A DNA stretch of 64,000 bases from Polaromonas sp. P2-4 (lineage in GTDB: Bacteria > Pseudomonadota > Gammaproteobacteria > Burkholderiales > Burkholderiaceae_C). The position numbers were made by a program, and so were the translations under genes. Positions 1 through 10,107 of this stretch are shown here, one piece after another. Below the pieces are notes generated by a model. It was given only the letters and a program-made list of their open reading frames with translations, did not search any database and was not told where the DNA came from. The first letter of the stretch is position 1. Every line of letters begins with the position of its first letter. The stretch is taken from contig CP087965.1 in NCBI GenBank assembly GCA_024703855.1, positions 1,852,001 to 1,916,000 of the forward strand. The letters are read 5' to 3'.

Positions 1-1090
1 ACGAACTGCCGAAGCCCACCACGGCCAGCAACACCGCCGCCAGCAGGATCCAGTTGACCTCGGGCATGTAGATCTGGCCGGCCTCCTTGACCGAGGTGTA
101 CTGCACCTGCATGCGCGGCAGCAAACCGAGCTGGATGGCCTGCTTGGTCATGGAGTAGGCACCTGAAATCACCGCTTGCGACGCAATCACCGTGGCACAG
201 GTCGCCAGTATCACCGCAGGGATCAGCCAGGCCTGCGGGAACAGGCGGTAGAACGGGTTTTCCAGTGCGGAAGGGTCCCGCATCAGCAGTGCACCCTGGC
301 CCATGTAGTTGAGCGCCAGAGACGGCAGCACCAGGCCCATCCACGCGAACTGGATCGGTCGTTTGCCGAAATGCCCCATGTCGGCATACAGCGCCTCGAC
401 GCCGGTGAAAGCAAGCACGATGGCACCGATCGCGACAAACATGTGCCATCCCTGCGCATGCAAAAAAGCCAGGGCGTGCAACGGGTTGAGCGCAGCCAGG
501 ATGGCCGGCTGCTGCATGATTTGCGACGCACCCGTGACCGCCAGCACGGCGAACCAGAGAACGATCACCGGACCAAACAGCTTGCCCACCACGGCGGTCC
601 CGTGACGCTGCACGACGAACAGCCCCACCAGCACGGCGACGGAAATGGGGAGCACATAAGCTTTGAGCCCCGGCGCCACCACCTCCAGGCCTTCAACCGC
701 GCTCAACACCGAAATCGCGGGGGTGATCACACTGTCGCCGTAAAACAGGGCGGCGCCGAGCACGCCGGTCAGCAGCAGTGCGGTGCGACGCCCTGGCGTC
801 TTGCCGGCGGCATTGGCCGCCAGGGCCGTCAGCGCCATGATGCCGCCTTCACCCCGGTTGCTGGCACGCAGGATCAGCACCACGTACTTCAGCGTGACGA
901 TCATCATCAGGCCCCAAAATATCACCGACACGGCACCGATCAGATGGGCGGCGTCCAATGGAATACCGGTGGCAGGGCTGAAGATTTCCTTCATGGTGTA
1001 CAGCGGGCTGGTACCGATGTCGCCGTACACCACACCAATGGCGCCCAAGGTCAGCGCGGCATAACCTTGTTTGTCCGAAAATTTACTCAT
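1..1090 (-). CDS. kup: Kup-family potassium uptake transporter, cut by window edge
   Basis: This inner-membrane protein would take up K+ in symport with H+. The reading frame is open from an ATG at 1090 down to base 1, giving about 363 residues of a protein that is normally about 620-630, so the C-terminal part lies outside the window. The N-terminal stretch [17 protein letters not shown] is the family hallmark, followed by [19 protein letters not shown] and many hydrophobic segments. No frameshift is seen. It lies downstream of, and on the same strand as, a KdpD/KdpE-like pair. That arrangement suggests that this two-component system controls Kup here, but this is inference. Confidence 0.95.
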   Translation of the reverse strand, partial: MSKFSDKQGYAALTLGAIGVVYGDIGTSPLYTMKEIFSPATGIPLDAAHLIGAVSVIFWGLMMIVTLKYVVLILRASNRGEGGIMALTALAANAAGKTPGRRTALLLTGVLGAALFYGDSVITPAISVLSAVEGLEVVAPGLKAYVLPISVAVLVGLFVVQRHGTAVVGKLFGPVIVLWFAVLAVTGASQIMQQPAILAALNPLHALAFLHAQGWHMFVAIGAIVLAFTGVEALYADMGHFGKRPIQFAWMGLVLPSLALNYMGQGALLMRDPSALENPFYRLFPQAWLIPAVILATCATVIASQAVISGAYSMTKQAIQLGLLPRMQVQYTSVKEAGQIYMPEVNWILLAAVLLAVVGFGSS

Positions 1091-1209
1091 TGAAAGCGAT
1101 CGATGAAGAACAGGGCGCCACTATCGCCGCCCGGGCATCAGGAACGCATAAGGATGGATGGCGTCATTCCATTTCTATTGGGTTTTCCACAATTCGAGAC
1201 AGCCCCCGT

Positions 1210-1289
1210 GTCATTGCAGGCGCAGCGCGGCAATCCATGACTGCGCTTGATCGACGATGGATCGCCACGGCCTGCGGCCTCGCGATGAC
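1210..1289. repeat. Hairpin-forming interspersed repeat between kdpE and kup
   Basis: The left arm starts GTCATTGC and ends GGCAATCCAT; the right arm starts ATGGATCGCC and ends CGCGATGAC. The reverse complement of the right arm matches the left arm with few differences, so the 80 bases can fold into one long hairpin. This resembles the MITE-like GTCATTGCGAG type of intergenic repeat found in many proteobacteria. It fills the 250-base gap between kdpE and kup and could affect co-transcription. No other feature is seen in this gap. Confidence 0.6.
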
Positions 1290-1341
1290 GAGGATAGGAG
1301 GAGGCGGGGCAACGACCTATCGCGTTGAAGTAGAAATGGAA

Positions 1342-2028
1342 TCAGGCGTCCGCCAGCCGGTAACCGACGCCCGTCTCGGTGAGCAGATGCCGCGGCTCGG
1401 CAGGATCCTGCTCAATTTTTGCGCGCAGCTGGGCCATGTAGAGCCTCAAATAATGCGCGTGCTCGGTGAATTCGGGGCCCCAGACATCGGCCAGCAGTTG
1501 CCGGTGGGTCACCACCCGGCCCGCGCTGCGCACCAGACGCGCCAGCAGCTTGAATTCAGTGGGCGTCAGGTGCAGGGTTTCGCCGCCACGTTGCACCACA
1601 TGCGCCGCCAGATCAATACGCAGATCTTCCAGCTCATGCACCGTCACGGCCGCGGCCAGCGCCGTGCCGCGATGCCGCAAGGCCACCCGGATGCGTGCCA
1701 GCAGCTCGCCCACGCTGAAGGGCTTGGTCAGGTAATCATCCGCACCCGCATCCAGCAGCGCGATCTTCTGCGCCTCCTGATGGCGGGCGGACACGACGAT
1801 GATGGGCACCGACTTGTGCTGGCGCACTTCGCGCACCAGTTGCACGCCATCCCCGTCAGGCAGCCCCAAATCGAGAACAATGACATCGGGCGGGTCGTGT
1901 CGCAGCAGTGCGCTGGCCTCACTCAGTGACACCGCGGTCTGGACCTCAAAGCCCTCGACCGACAGGGAAGACTGCATCAGCGCCCGTATTTCACGGTCGT
2001 CCTCGACGACCAGCACCCGCAGGGTCAT
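1342..2028 (-). CDS. kdpE: KdpE-like OmpR-family response regulator
   Basis: This is a DNA-binding response regulator of 228 residues and full length. The receiver domain (about residues 1-120) starts MTLRVLVVEDD, has the phospho-acceptor in VIVLDLGLPDGDG and the conserved Lys in DYLTKPFSVGEL. A winged-helix domain follows (HLTPTEFKLLARL, ending TGVGYRLAD). The ATG at 2028 was chosen because the receiver motif begins there. Its start overlaps the stop of the upstream sensor kinase by four bases, so the two are translationally coupled. KdpE normally controls kdpFABC, but no kdp ATPase gene is visible and the next gene downstream is kup. Confidence 0.93.
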   Translation of the reverse strand: MTLRVLVVEDDREIRALMQSSLSVEGFEVQTAVSLSEASALLRHDPPDVIVLDLGLPDGDGVQLVREVRQHKSVPIIVVSARHQEAQKIALLDAGADDYLTKPFSVGELLARIRVALRHRGTALAAAVTVHELEDLRIDLAAHVVQRGGETLHLTPTEFKLLARLVRSAGRVVTHRQLLADVWGPEFTEHAHYLRLYMAQLRAKIEQDPAEPRHLLTETGVGYRLADA

Positions 2029-3532
2029 GGCAAGTCCTTTTCGGGTTGCTGGGCCTCTATCGGCAGGCTGGCACTGAAGCAGCTGCCACCGCCGGCACGG
2101 CGCCTGAACGTCAGCCGCCCGCCATGGGCCGCCGCAATGGCGCGGCACACCGCCAGGCCCAGGCCGGCACCGCGGTGGCCGGATTGTTCGCCGCGCGCAT
2201 AGGGCTCAAATATGCTTTCCTGCTCAGCCTCCGAAACACCGGGCCCGCGGTCTTTCACCGCAACGATCAGCGCCCGGTCGTCGGCGCCCACCGTCAGGTC
2301 GACGGTGCCATCGCTGTACTTCAGCGCGTTATCGAGCAGGTTGCCCAGCATCTGGGCCAGCAGCACCGGATCCGCCTTGATCAGCGGCAAGCCACTCGCC
2401 ACTTTGGACTTGATGCGGCGCTGCGGATCATGCTGGCGCACATGTGCGAGCACCGCGCCGACGACCTCCTCAATGGATTCCCAGTCACGCCTAAGCTCCT
2501 GCGCTGAGTTCGACAGTCTCACGAATTGCAGGGTGTTCTCCGTCACATTGGACAGGTAGGAGGCCTCGTTGATGATGCTGCCCAGCAGCCGGTCCTGATC
2601 AGGCTGCGTCAGCCGGTCGCGCTGGGTTTGCAAGGACGAGGCAGCGCCCACGATCGCGGCCAGCGGTGTGCGCAAATCGTGCGACACCGCGGCGAGAAAA
2701 GTACTTTGCAGTTGATGGCGCTGCATTTCGCTCTGTGCGGCGAGTACCGAAGCGCTCAGGCGCAGGCGCCACAAGGCTTGCGCCAGCAAGGCACACAGCG
2801 CTTGGGCATGTTCCCGGCCGTCCACATCACCGGCAGGGGCCGGCCGGACACAGGCGGCGCCAACAATACGCCCCTTGTCACCCAAGGGCAGGTACCAGGC
2901 ATTGAGCCCCGGCCAGCGCCCTGTCCCCGGCCCCAACGCTGCGGCCTCGGTCATGCAGCAGCGCAGGCCATCGAGCACCGGGCCCGGCAGTGCCGCAGCG
3001 TCGGCCAACTCCTGCGCGTCATTGGCCAGCACCAGAGTGCAAGGCCCGACGAATGCGGCGTCCAGCGCCTGCTGCCCGAGCGACAGGACCTCCGCCGGAG
3101 ACGCCGCGTTGGCCAGGTCGGTGGACAAGGCCTGCAACTGGCGCGCACGGCGTTCACTCAGCCGGGCCATCACCGACTCGCGCCGAATACCGGTGGCCAG
3201 ATGACTGATCACCAGGGCGACCACCAGCATGGTCACCAGCCCGATAAAGAGCTCACGATTTTCGACGGCCAGGGTCCAGCGCGGCGGAACAAAAAGAAGT
3301 TCAAGGCGGTCACGGCACCGACCGCGCAAACCGACGATTCAGCCCACCCCAGCTTGTACGAGGCAATGACGACAGCCAGCACATAAATCATGGCTTGGCT
3401 CATGAGCGCCACATGCTGGTCGAGCAACATGCTGACAAGGGTGGCCGCCACCAGCAGCAGCGCGACGGTGACCCAACCGCGGGCTGATGCGACACCGCCG
3501 TCCTGAACCGTTGGAGCTGGAGCATTCATCAT
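2025..3532 (-). CDS. kdpD: Short KdpD-like sensor histidine kinase (frameshifted)
   Basis: This is a membrane sensor kinase partner of KdpE. The first part (from ATG at 3532) holds the four-helix DUF4118 membrane region; the second part has a GAF-like region, the HisKA motif FLAAVSHDLRTPLAAIVG and an ATPase domain with DNALKYSDG and GAGLGLAVCRAI. The frame breaks at a run of five A at 3291-3295 (five T on the coding strand). One more T would give NFFFVPPRW, the usual KdpD sequence, so I treat this as one gene. The repaired protein is about 500 residues, against about 890 for standard KdpD. The N-terminal cytoplasmic KdpD and USP domains are absent, and the protein starts directly at the membrane domain. 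Confidence 0.85.
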
Positions 3533-3608
3533 GAGATCAGCGTAACACCGGGCCCATCAGGATCGCATTAGGAACGAAGCGGACAAACCGTCCGGTTCGA
3601 GGCGAGCG

Positions 3609-4469
3609 TCAGAACGCCGTCTTGTTGCTCAGCGTGTCGGCGGGCAGCTGGTCCATTTCAACCAGCAGTTGCGCCAGGCTGCGGCCCGCAGCGCCCAGCA
3701 GCGCACGGCCTTTGTCGGCGGTGGCCGCAGCGGCGTTTCCGACAGCGCCCTGCGGGTTGTAGTCCTGCATCTGCCAGGCCAGCTTGGCGCTGCGGCCGTC
3801 GCCCAGGATGCTGAATTTTTCCGCCCGGTCTTGCGAGGTGGAATGAAAGTCCTGCGCCTTCGCCATGTCCACCTGCTCGGGCTTGAGCGCCAGCATCATC
3901 GAGGTTTCAATCTCGCCGGCGTGGATGCCAAAACGGTGCTCCTGCGCGCTGAACAGGCTTGAGACCGAATCACCCTGCTCATCCACCAGCGGCAGGTTGA
4001 ACCAGTTCACGCTGTAGACCAGCATGCCCAACCGCGCCCGCAAATCACGCGCCACCACATCCAGCAGCCCCACCTGGCCGCCATGCGAATTGAGCAACAC
4101 CAGTTTGTTGACGCCGCTGTGCGCCACAGCCTCCGCCAGCTCGGTCCAGATACTGATGATCGTTTCGGCTTTCAATGTGAGCGTGCCGGCAAAGCGCGTG
4201 TGCTCGGGACTGAAGCCGACCGACTGCGTGGGCAAAAACAGCACAGGTAAATCTGCGGGCAAATGCGGCAGCGCGGCGGCAATGACGCCGTCCACCAGCG
4301 TCGCGTCCACATTCAACGGCAAGTGCGGCCCGTGTTGCTCAATCGCCGCCACTGGCAGCACGGCAATGCTGCGGGCCAGGTCCAGCCGCGCAAAGTCGGG
4401 GCTTTTGAGGTCGGCCCAGAAGCGGGAGGTAGCGGCGGGGACGGCTAGGGCGGGCGTTGCAGGGTTCAT
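3609..4469 (-). CDS. Creatininase-family amidohydrolase
   Basis: The protein has 286 residues and belongs to the creatininase / FAPy-deformylase / mycofactocin MftE fold: metal-dependent hydrolases of cyclic or linear amides. Metal-binding motifs are visible: AIEQHGPHLPLNVD near residue 42, NSHGGQ near 130 and HAGEIETS near 180. The ATG at 4469 was chosen because family homology begins shortly after it. The gene is intact and stands alone between the kdp-like pair and an unknown gene, so the substrate cannot be told from context. Confidence 0.88.
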   Translation of the reverse strand: MNPATPALAVPAATSRFWADLKSPDFARLDLARSIAVLPVAAIEQHGPHLPLNVDATLVDGVIAAALPHLPADLPVLFLPTQSVGFSPEHTRFAGTLTLKAETIISIWTELAEAVAHSGVNKLVLLNSHGGQVGLLDVVARDLRARLGMLVYSVNWFNLPLVDEQGDSVSSLFSAQEHRFGIHAGEIETSMMLALKPEQVDMAKAQDFHSTSQDRAEKFSILGDGRSAKLAWQMQDYNPQGAVGNAAAATADKGRALLGAAGRSLAQLLVEMDQLPADTLSNKTAF

Positions 4470-4710
4470 GGGCGTATTTTGCGGGTATTTCCGGCGGCCA
4501 GTTGAACAGATCCGTCTGATGCCGTAACTCTTCCGGCTCATTCACCGCCGCTTTTAACGATTGGCGCGCTGGGATACAAATTTAATGTCGGCACGGGCCA
4601 CAGTAGCGCCCACCGCAGATGCCAGTGGAATATACGACTGCAGGCGCTCCCCCTAAGACCAGACTATCGGTCAGTTTCTCGCTGTTGGAGGTAAGTCCCA
4701 GTAAAAAGGG

Positions 4711-5220
4711 TCAGGCGTCTTCATTGAGCCGACCACTGCGCCAATGCTCTGCTGCCTTTGAGTGAGATTGGACACCAGCGCGTAGTTGTACAAGCAATGG
4801 TTCTGCATCAGCAGAAGATAACGCCTTTCCGCCGACTGCAACCATCGGTACCCCAAGGAGCTTGAATTGTCCGGATGCGAACGGCTGGAAGCGTTGAACG
4901 AAGACGACTGTAGAAGTTGCTCCGCTGACCTTTGCCTCAACGGTCAGGACGTCAACGTACACACCGCCCTCTTGAATTTGGCCTTCCCGCGCAAAAGCCC
5001 AAGCATCGATGCCTTGCTCGTGCATGGCAAGCATGGTTTTGCCCTTAGAGATTGCTTGCTCCTGTGAATCCGATTCGAAGCGAAGTAACTGCCGTTGTCC
5101 CGCCTTCTCAACAATGGCAAGGGGAACAAGTAACTCACCCTTCGATAGATCGGAGACGCTCCAGGCTGCGTGCGCAAAGACGAAGCCAGCGAGAGTAAGA
5201 AGCGATTCGGTGAATGGCAT
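4711..5220 (-). CDS. Conserved hypothetical protein
   Basis: The product has 169 residues starting MPFTESLLTLAGFVFAHAAW. The N-terminal stretch is hydrophobic but lacks a clear cleavage site, so I would not call it secreted. The body contains WAFAREG, VDVLTVEA and FVQRFQPFASGQFKLLG, which recalls a small family of uncharacterised proteobacterial proteins that I know only as hypothetical. Codon use looks typical of the window and the frame is uninterrupted. No function can be assigned. The 240 bases between it and the creatininase gene hold nothing recognisable. Confidence 0.6.
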   Translation of the reverse strand: MPFTESLLTLAGFVFAHAAWSVSDLSKGELLVPLAIVEKAGQRQLLRFESDSQEQAISKGKTMLAMHEQGIDAWAFAREGQIQEGGVYVDVLTVEAKVSGATSTVVFVQRFQPFASGQFKLLGVPMVAVGGKALSSADAEPLLVQLRAGVQSHSKAAEHWRSGRLNEDA

Positions 5221-5394
5221 GTGTGATTCCTGGCGCCTCTTAAGAAACTTCCCCGTCCCAGGTTAGCCGCGTGTCGTGAAACTTGTGGCTGACGGCAGCC
5301 AAGTGCCACGATGGGAAGTGCAATCTTTTCATCATCTCATTCGGAAGAGAAAATCATGGTCATTATCACCACGGGATCGAACTCGACACGAATG

Positions 5395-5450
5395 TATTGC
5401 CGCGCACGGCGTGTATGGGCTAGAGGCACAAAACGTTATAAAACTGCAAA
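5395..5450 (+). repeat. Partial copy of the interspersed Comamonadaceae-type repeat
   Basis: The right half of the repeat (GTATGGGCTAGAGGCACAAAA) is recognisable by comparison with copies at 5700 and 7403; the left half is degraded. It lies in the 566-base gap between 5221 and 5787, which has no convincing gene. Confidence 0.5.
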
Positions 5451-5623
5451 TCCCCGACCCCGATCACGCCGTGTGGCAGGGCTGAGCAGCACAGGATGGG
5501 ACGGATCAAAATTTCAGATGTCCGACGGCTGCGCAGCAGACTAGTTTCTGAAATTTCCGGCCCAGCCGAGCAGCGCAAGGAACCGCGCAGCGGCCCTGAC
5601 TTCGGCTCGCCTTTTGTTTGGTT

Positions 5624-5651
5624 ACTTTATTTTGGCGAAGCAAAATAAAGT
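5624..5651. repeat. Perfect inverted repeat ACTTTATTTT / AAAATAAAGT
   Basis: Ten-base arms flank the eight-base loop GGCGAAGC. The surrounding sequence (CGCCTTTTGTTTGGTTACTTTATTTTGG, then CTAGCCGCCGGGCTACCCCCGG) matches from memory a very common Burkholderiales repeat built around TTTTGCTTCGCCAAAA. A 69-codon open frame across it is an artefact of the repeat. Confidence 0.55.
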
Positions 5652-5699
5652 GACTAGCCGCCGGGCTACCCCCGGCCTGGTCGTGAAGGGCAACCACTA

Positions 5700-5757
5700 T
5701 CAATTCAATAGCCACTCACGCCCGTCAAATATGGGCCAGAGGCATAAAACGCTAAGA
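5700..5757 (+). repeat. Copy of the interspersed Comamonadaceae-type repeat
   Basis: The element begins CAATTCAATAGCC, has the core CACGCCCGTCAAATATGGGC and ends AGAGGCATAAAAC. It aligns with copies at 7403-7470, 19966-20035 and 48188-48258 and with coding copies in three genes. Confidence 0.65.
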
Positions 5758-5787
5758 AATTCGCAAATTACGAAGGGGTAAAAGAGA

Positions 5788-6382
5788 TCAGCCCTCAGCA
5801 TCAAAGAACCCCTTGTACATATTGATGTTTCTCTCTTCATTCTTTGGGAGCAAAGAGACCGCCTCTGTGGCGAAGGGCTCCGCAAGACCCGTTCCCCTGG
5901 TGATTCGACTGTCGATATACCAGTCCGCCCTGTGCCTCTTGAGTGCTTTTTCGATGAGGAAGCAATTGGCCATGGCCCAGCTGGACGTCTTGAGCACAAT
6001 GGCACGTGGCTGCCCGGCGGGCAGGCCCTGGAAGACAGGGGACGCCAGCGTGTCATCCGGGAAGGCCCTCCCCCTGACCGCCATGGCATAGGTACGGATG
6101 CCGGACTGAAGCTCAAGCGCGCTTGAATTCGCTCAGCTCCTGCAGCACCGCCAGCCTGGTGAGCGCCGGCGTCGTGTTGTACGAGAGCAGCAACACCGAG
6201 TCATTCCAGACGTAGCCGTGGCTGTGGTTGGGCAGGCCTGAATTGATTTTCGCGACCGCGAACCGATGCATCTCGATCATCGCGAAGGATGCGCGTCCGC
6301 TGGCCGCGACGTTCTTCGTTCCCACGAAGTTGAATGCCGTGATGATGCACGCAGGCCAGTCGATGGAGGGGCTGGGCGTCAT
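5788..6382 (-). CDS. Hypothetical protein (one frameshift)
   Basis: Two open frames join at a GCGC stretch near 6110. The first encodes MTPSPSIDWPACIITAF through SEFKRA; the second continues through IRTYAMAVRGRAFPDD and ends YKGFFDAEG. Together they make about 198 residues. They share strand and style, and the junction falls in the same sort of GC run that breaks other genes here. I do not recognise the family and see no signal peptide or membrane segment. It follows the DUF488 gene by 18 bases on the same strand, so the two are probably co-transcribed. Confidence 0.45.
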
Positions 6383-6400
6383 GTGGCTCGAAGCGCGGGG

Positions 6401-6787
6401 CTATTCCAACTTGGCCCCGCGTTCAGCGAGCAGCGCACGCAGTACGGAACGATGGCAATGCGATTCGTCTTCGCAATAACACCCGACGGAGAAGTTGGCG
6501 TGCTGCGACAGCGTGGCCAGCAGATCAAGGGTTCGGCTGTTGTCGGGCATGGCCATTTCGGCGCGGTACTTCTTGATGAAGGAAAGCCACTCCTTCGGCG
6601 TTGCGGCCTGCTGGGCGAACTTCATGGTGTCGACGCTGGGCGCCAGGTTGGGGAACCAGACGTCGTACCAGTTCTGCGCAGCGAACGCTTCTTTGGGGAC
6701 GCCGCGCGGCGGACGGCGGACCGTGCCAATGCGAGTGCCCTCACCCTCGACCCGCGCGCTACCCAGCCTGACAATACGAACCACCAT
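6401..6787 (-). CDS. DUF488 family protein
   Basis: The protein has 128 residues. The family signature is near the C-terminus: FSVGCYCEDESHCHRSVL, with Cys and His residues that might bind metal. Start choice: the ATG at 6787 is preceded by GGAG at proper spacing; a longer frame exists but lacks a better ribosome site. DUF488 proteins have no settled biochemical role. The gene is intact. Confidence 0.8.
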   Translation of the reverse strand: MVVRIVRLGSARVEGEGTRIGTVRRPPRGVPKEAFAAQNWYDVWFPNLAPSVDTMKFAQQAATPKEWLSFIKKYRAEMAMPDNSRTLDLLATLSQHANFSVGCYCEDESHCHRSVLRALLAERGAKLE

Positions 6788-6926
6788 ATGTGCTCCTTCG
6801 GCTATGACGCCCAATGAATGAAAGGAGCTTCCCCGCTCCAATCATGGCCATTATCACCATGGGGGTTGGTCCCGCCAAGCATGCCTTGGCCGTGCCTGGC
6901 GGCGGTGGCGATGCGAGGACCGGCGC

Positions 6927-7203
6927 TCAGCGTTTGCCTAGCGACGCCAGCACCTCACCTGCGTCGGCGTCCTCCAGGCAGGGCGTGACCGCGATCGGGG
7001 AGCAGGTCGGCCCATTGCGCTTGAAAGAGGTACATGGCCTTCGCGTCGCTCGACTCGGCGATCGCGAAACCCTGGCCGTTCATGCCGTGCCAGCGCCCCA
7101 GCAGCTCCACGCCCTTGGGCGGCGCGCCCCCGGTCTCGAGAAAGCGCGCCACGGCGGCGCTGTACGTACCCTGCGGCAAGGTCCAGCTGATGATGTATTT
7201 CAT
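6927..7203 (-). CDS. DUF3303 family protein (one frameshift)
   Basis: This is a small cytosolic protein of about 91 residues. The N-terminus MKYIISWTLPQGTYSAAV and the stretch LLGRWHGMNGQGFAIAES are typical of DUF3303. The raw frame ends after DLLPDRGHALPGG, but removing one base from the CCCCG near 7000 gives IAVTPCLEDADAGEVLASL followed by GKR and a stop at 6927-6929, which is the expected family end. Function is unknown. Confidence 0.75.
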
Positions 7204-7402
7204 GACAATCTCCAGAAGTCGTTGTCAAGGATTGCCGCGGCTTGCGCACATCGGCCTCGCGGCATCCCTAGCCCATTGGCCGACCTGGGGCTTGAAAGCG
7301 TACACCGCTATTTAGTCGAACGGAAGCCCCATCTGTTCATGTTTGTAAGACGCTCAAGGGCATCATGTCCGAACGGTGGAAAGTGGACATTGCTCGTTAT
7401 TC

Positions 7403-7470
7403 AGCTATTAATTCAATAGCTAATTGTGCCCGCCACATATGGGCTAGAGGCCTAAAATGCTTGTAAAACA
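7403..7470 (+). repeat. Copy of the interspersed Comamonadaceae-type repeat
   Basis: The element starts GCTATTAATTCAATAGC, has the core GCCCGCCACATATGGGC and ends TAGAGGCCTAAAATGC. It overlaps the raw end of the neighbouring leftward gene, so the true stop of that gene probably lies before the repeat. The rest of the 7204-7450 gap shows nothing. Confidence 0.65.
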
Positions 7471-8743
7471 GAATCTCCGCGCTCAGCAACCCGGCCATAC
7501 CCTTTTGCCCAACGGCTCCTTCTTGCCGCCGTACGCATTGGGAACAAGCACTCATGGCACCCCTGCTCAATCACCCCCGGAAAAACCGCTTCCCCCAGGT
7601 TCAGCATCAGCCGATTGGCCCAGGCAAAAATTGCCACTGCGTGCACCAGGTCCAGCACTTCCAGGTTCGACAAACCGGCCCGCGCACGGCTTGCAGTTGG
7701 GTCGCGCCAAACTGTGCAGGATCGGTGGTGAGGGCTATCGAGAGCTGCACGATGGCGCGTTCGCGAGCCGTGGTGCCGGCGCCTTGCGGCGCGGTGAAGA
7801 CCTGGTGGATCACGTCGTTGCGCTTGGTGAGCTGCTCGAAGCGCTGGGCGTGCACCGAGGCGCAGTACGCGCAGCCGTTCACGCGCGAGACCACGGCGCT
7901 GGCGAGTTCGCGCTCGGCACGCGACAGGCCGCCGGGGGCGTACATGATGGCGTTGAAGACGATGGAGCGTTCTTCGAGGATGCGCGGCTGGTGCACCAGC
8001 ACGCGGTAGTAGTCGCTGGTCTTGGCCTTGGGGTGGCTGCTCTCCAGCACGGCCAGTTGCGCGGGCGTGGCGTGGGCCAGGTCCAGCACCGGCAACCAGG
8101 CTTTCCAGTCCAGCGTTTCGCTGGTGTAGCCGTTCACGCGCAAAGGCTCGCCCGGCTGGGGCAAGTTGGCGGGGTGAACGAACGGGGCTTCTGATGCAGC
8201 GCCCGCAGCCGGCGTGCTGTGCAGGTCATCCCCCAATTCCACCAGCGCCTGCAGGCCGGCCAGCACACGCAACTGGTAGGCGACGAAGGCGATCAGTTGC
8301 GCGAGGGCGATCACCTCGGGTGTGTCCAGGCCGGTGGCGGGCAGCTTGAGCAGCGCGGCCTGGTCGCCGTCCACCGGGCGCTCGGTCAGGATGCGGCTGA
8401 AGCGCAGGATGGCTTGCAGGCGGGCGTCGCCGGCCAGGCTTTCCAGCGGCTGGCCGTCCAGCGCGGCCTGTTGCGTGGGCGTGAGCGCGGGCAGGGCCAG
8501 CAGGCGGCCGCGGTAGTGGGTTTGCAGCGCCGTGCTGCCCGCCAGGCGGGCTATGCTGTGCGCGGCCAGCAGGCGTTCGGCGAGCGAGGGGCCGGCCAGC
8601 TCTGGATCAAAAATGCTGTTGTAGCTGCCTTGCGTGGCGGCGGCCACCTTGTCGCGCTGGTGGCGCACGGCGTGCACCGGGCTGCCGGCGGGCAGGGGCA
8701 CCAGGGCATCGACCACGTCGACGGCGCAGAAGGTTGAGGACAT
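7452..8743 (-). CDS. Two-domain CMD / AhpD-like peroxidase-related protein (frameshifted)
   Basis: The protein has two carboxymuconolactone-decarboxylase-like halves. Residues 1-190 resemble the CMD protein family named after Avi_7170. Residues about 200-380 resemble its partner, the alkylhydroperoxidase-like Avi_7169 family, with the redox motif CAYCASVHAQRF. The two are usually separate neighbours, so this looks like a fusion. The ATG at 8743 has GGAG upstream. The frame breaks near 7668: the true continuation is RAGLSNLEVLDLVHAVAIFA followed by WANRLMLNLGE. The stop at 7452 may overshoot, because family homology ends near 7560. The gene is last in the leftward operon, 31 bases after the thioesterase gene. 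Confidence 0.8.
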
Positions 8744-8774
8744 GGCAAAGTCTCCGGAATGGGTTGTCAAAAAT

Positions 8775-10097
8775 TCAAGCTTTTTGGGCCGCTGGCGCAG
8801 ATGGAGCCTGCGCAGCTTGCTCTAGAAAACGTAGCACTCCGGCCCAGGAAGCCTCGTCCGCATGGGCATTCGGTGCGAACGCGCCGCCGGTGGTGCTGAG
8901 CCGCTTCGATACCGGGTGGGCATAGACCAGCTGGGTGGTCGGCACATAGGGGAAGACGATGGAATGCCCGGCATCTTCGAAGTCCAGATGCGTCACCGCG
9001 TGGGGATGCCGGACTGCGCCAGCCGCTGCGTCACCATGCGGCCATAAAGGCTGGAGGGCCAGGAGCCGTCGTCGGTGGCGGAGAGTAGCAATACCGGGGC
9101 ACGGATGTTTTCCACCCGGATGCGGGCGCGTTCCACGGCGTCAGGGTCTTGCAGCGCGGTGAGCAGCGCGTGGGCATGGCGGCGCGGTTGCGGGCCTTCG
9201 TCCCAGGGCGCCCAGCTGGCGGTACGGTTGTTTTCCCACAGGTGGGGCAGCGGCTGGCCGCGGAAGATCCAGGCGGGCCCTTCACGTCCCGTGGCCGGAT
9301 CACAGGCGTTTTGTGCGCTGTGCACCACGGCGCCGGGCACGTAGCCGATGACGGCCGAGACCAGCTCGGGTAACAACGCGCCGAGCAGCAGCACCAGCTC
9401 GCCACCGCGCGACTGGCCGCTGAGCGCGACAAAACCGCTGCGCGGGCGCAGCATGCGGTGCAGCCAGTGCAGCGCGGTTTCGAAATATTCGAGAGGGGTG
9501 TTGGAGATGTAGTCCGACCGGCCCGGCGCCTTGAAATAACCCAGCGCCAGCGCCGCGTAGCCGTGGGAGGCGTACAGCGCGGCGCGCGGCTCGTTGATGC
9601 CGCCGCCGGAGCCGTTGAGCACCAGGATGGCCGGGTGCGGCCCCCGCGCCAGCGGGCAGGAACAGGGTGCCGACCAGGCCTTCTTCGCGCACCTCGCGCC
9701 GGGTCACGCCGTCGCCGGTCAGGCGCTGCACGAGGCGGCCTTGCAGCGCGGGGGCGGCCTGGCGCTGCACCGCCACTTCGGTGGTCAGCGCGGCGGCGGG
9801 CTGGTCGGCAAACACTTCGCGTGGTGCGCCGTCTTGCTCGGGCGCCTGCGACCAGAGCAGGCCCATGGCCGCTACACCGGTGTAGCTGCCTGAAACAGGG
9901 GCATCCCGCTGCACATCCACCAGACCGTGCGCGTCGGCGCGGAAGGTGGCGGCCGAGCGCCAGACCACGCCCGGGCCGCGCACGGTGCGGGTGCTGAGCG
10001 TGATTTCTTCACCCGGCGCCAGCCCGTTCACGGCGATGCGGCGCGGCACGTCGATCAGGGCGTCTTCGGGCGCAATGGACAGCATCGTGCTCGGCAT
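8775..10097 (-). CDS. BAAT / acyl-CoA thioesterase-like alpha/beta hydrolase (two frameshifts)
   Basis: The protein is about 440 residues. The N-terminal domain (from MPSTMLSIAPEDALIDVPRR) matches the acyl-CoA thioesterase / bile-acid-CoA:amino acid N-acyltransferase N-terminal fold. The C-terminal hydrolase carries the nucleophile elbow SGQSRGGEL (Ser rather than the Cys of mammalian BAAT, which favours hydrolysis) and GHSIVFPYVPTTQ with the likely catalytic His. Breaks: near 9650 a run of five G should be four, giving GPHPAILVLNGSGGG; near 9000 a run of four C should be five, giving SGIPHAVTHLDFEDAG. It starts 11 bases after the transporter binding-protein gene, so it is in the same operon. 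Confidence 0.8.
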
Positions 10098-10107
10098 GGT
10101 GGCGGCC

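Noticed and set aside
5506..5715. 69-codon minus-strand open frame
   Set aside because: It runs through an inverted repeat and a copy of the interspersed repeat; composition is that of non-coding repeat DNA.
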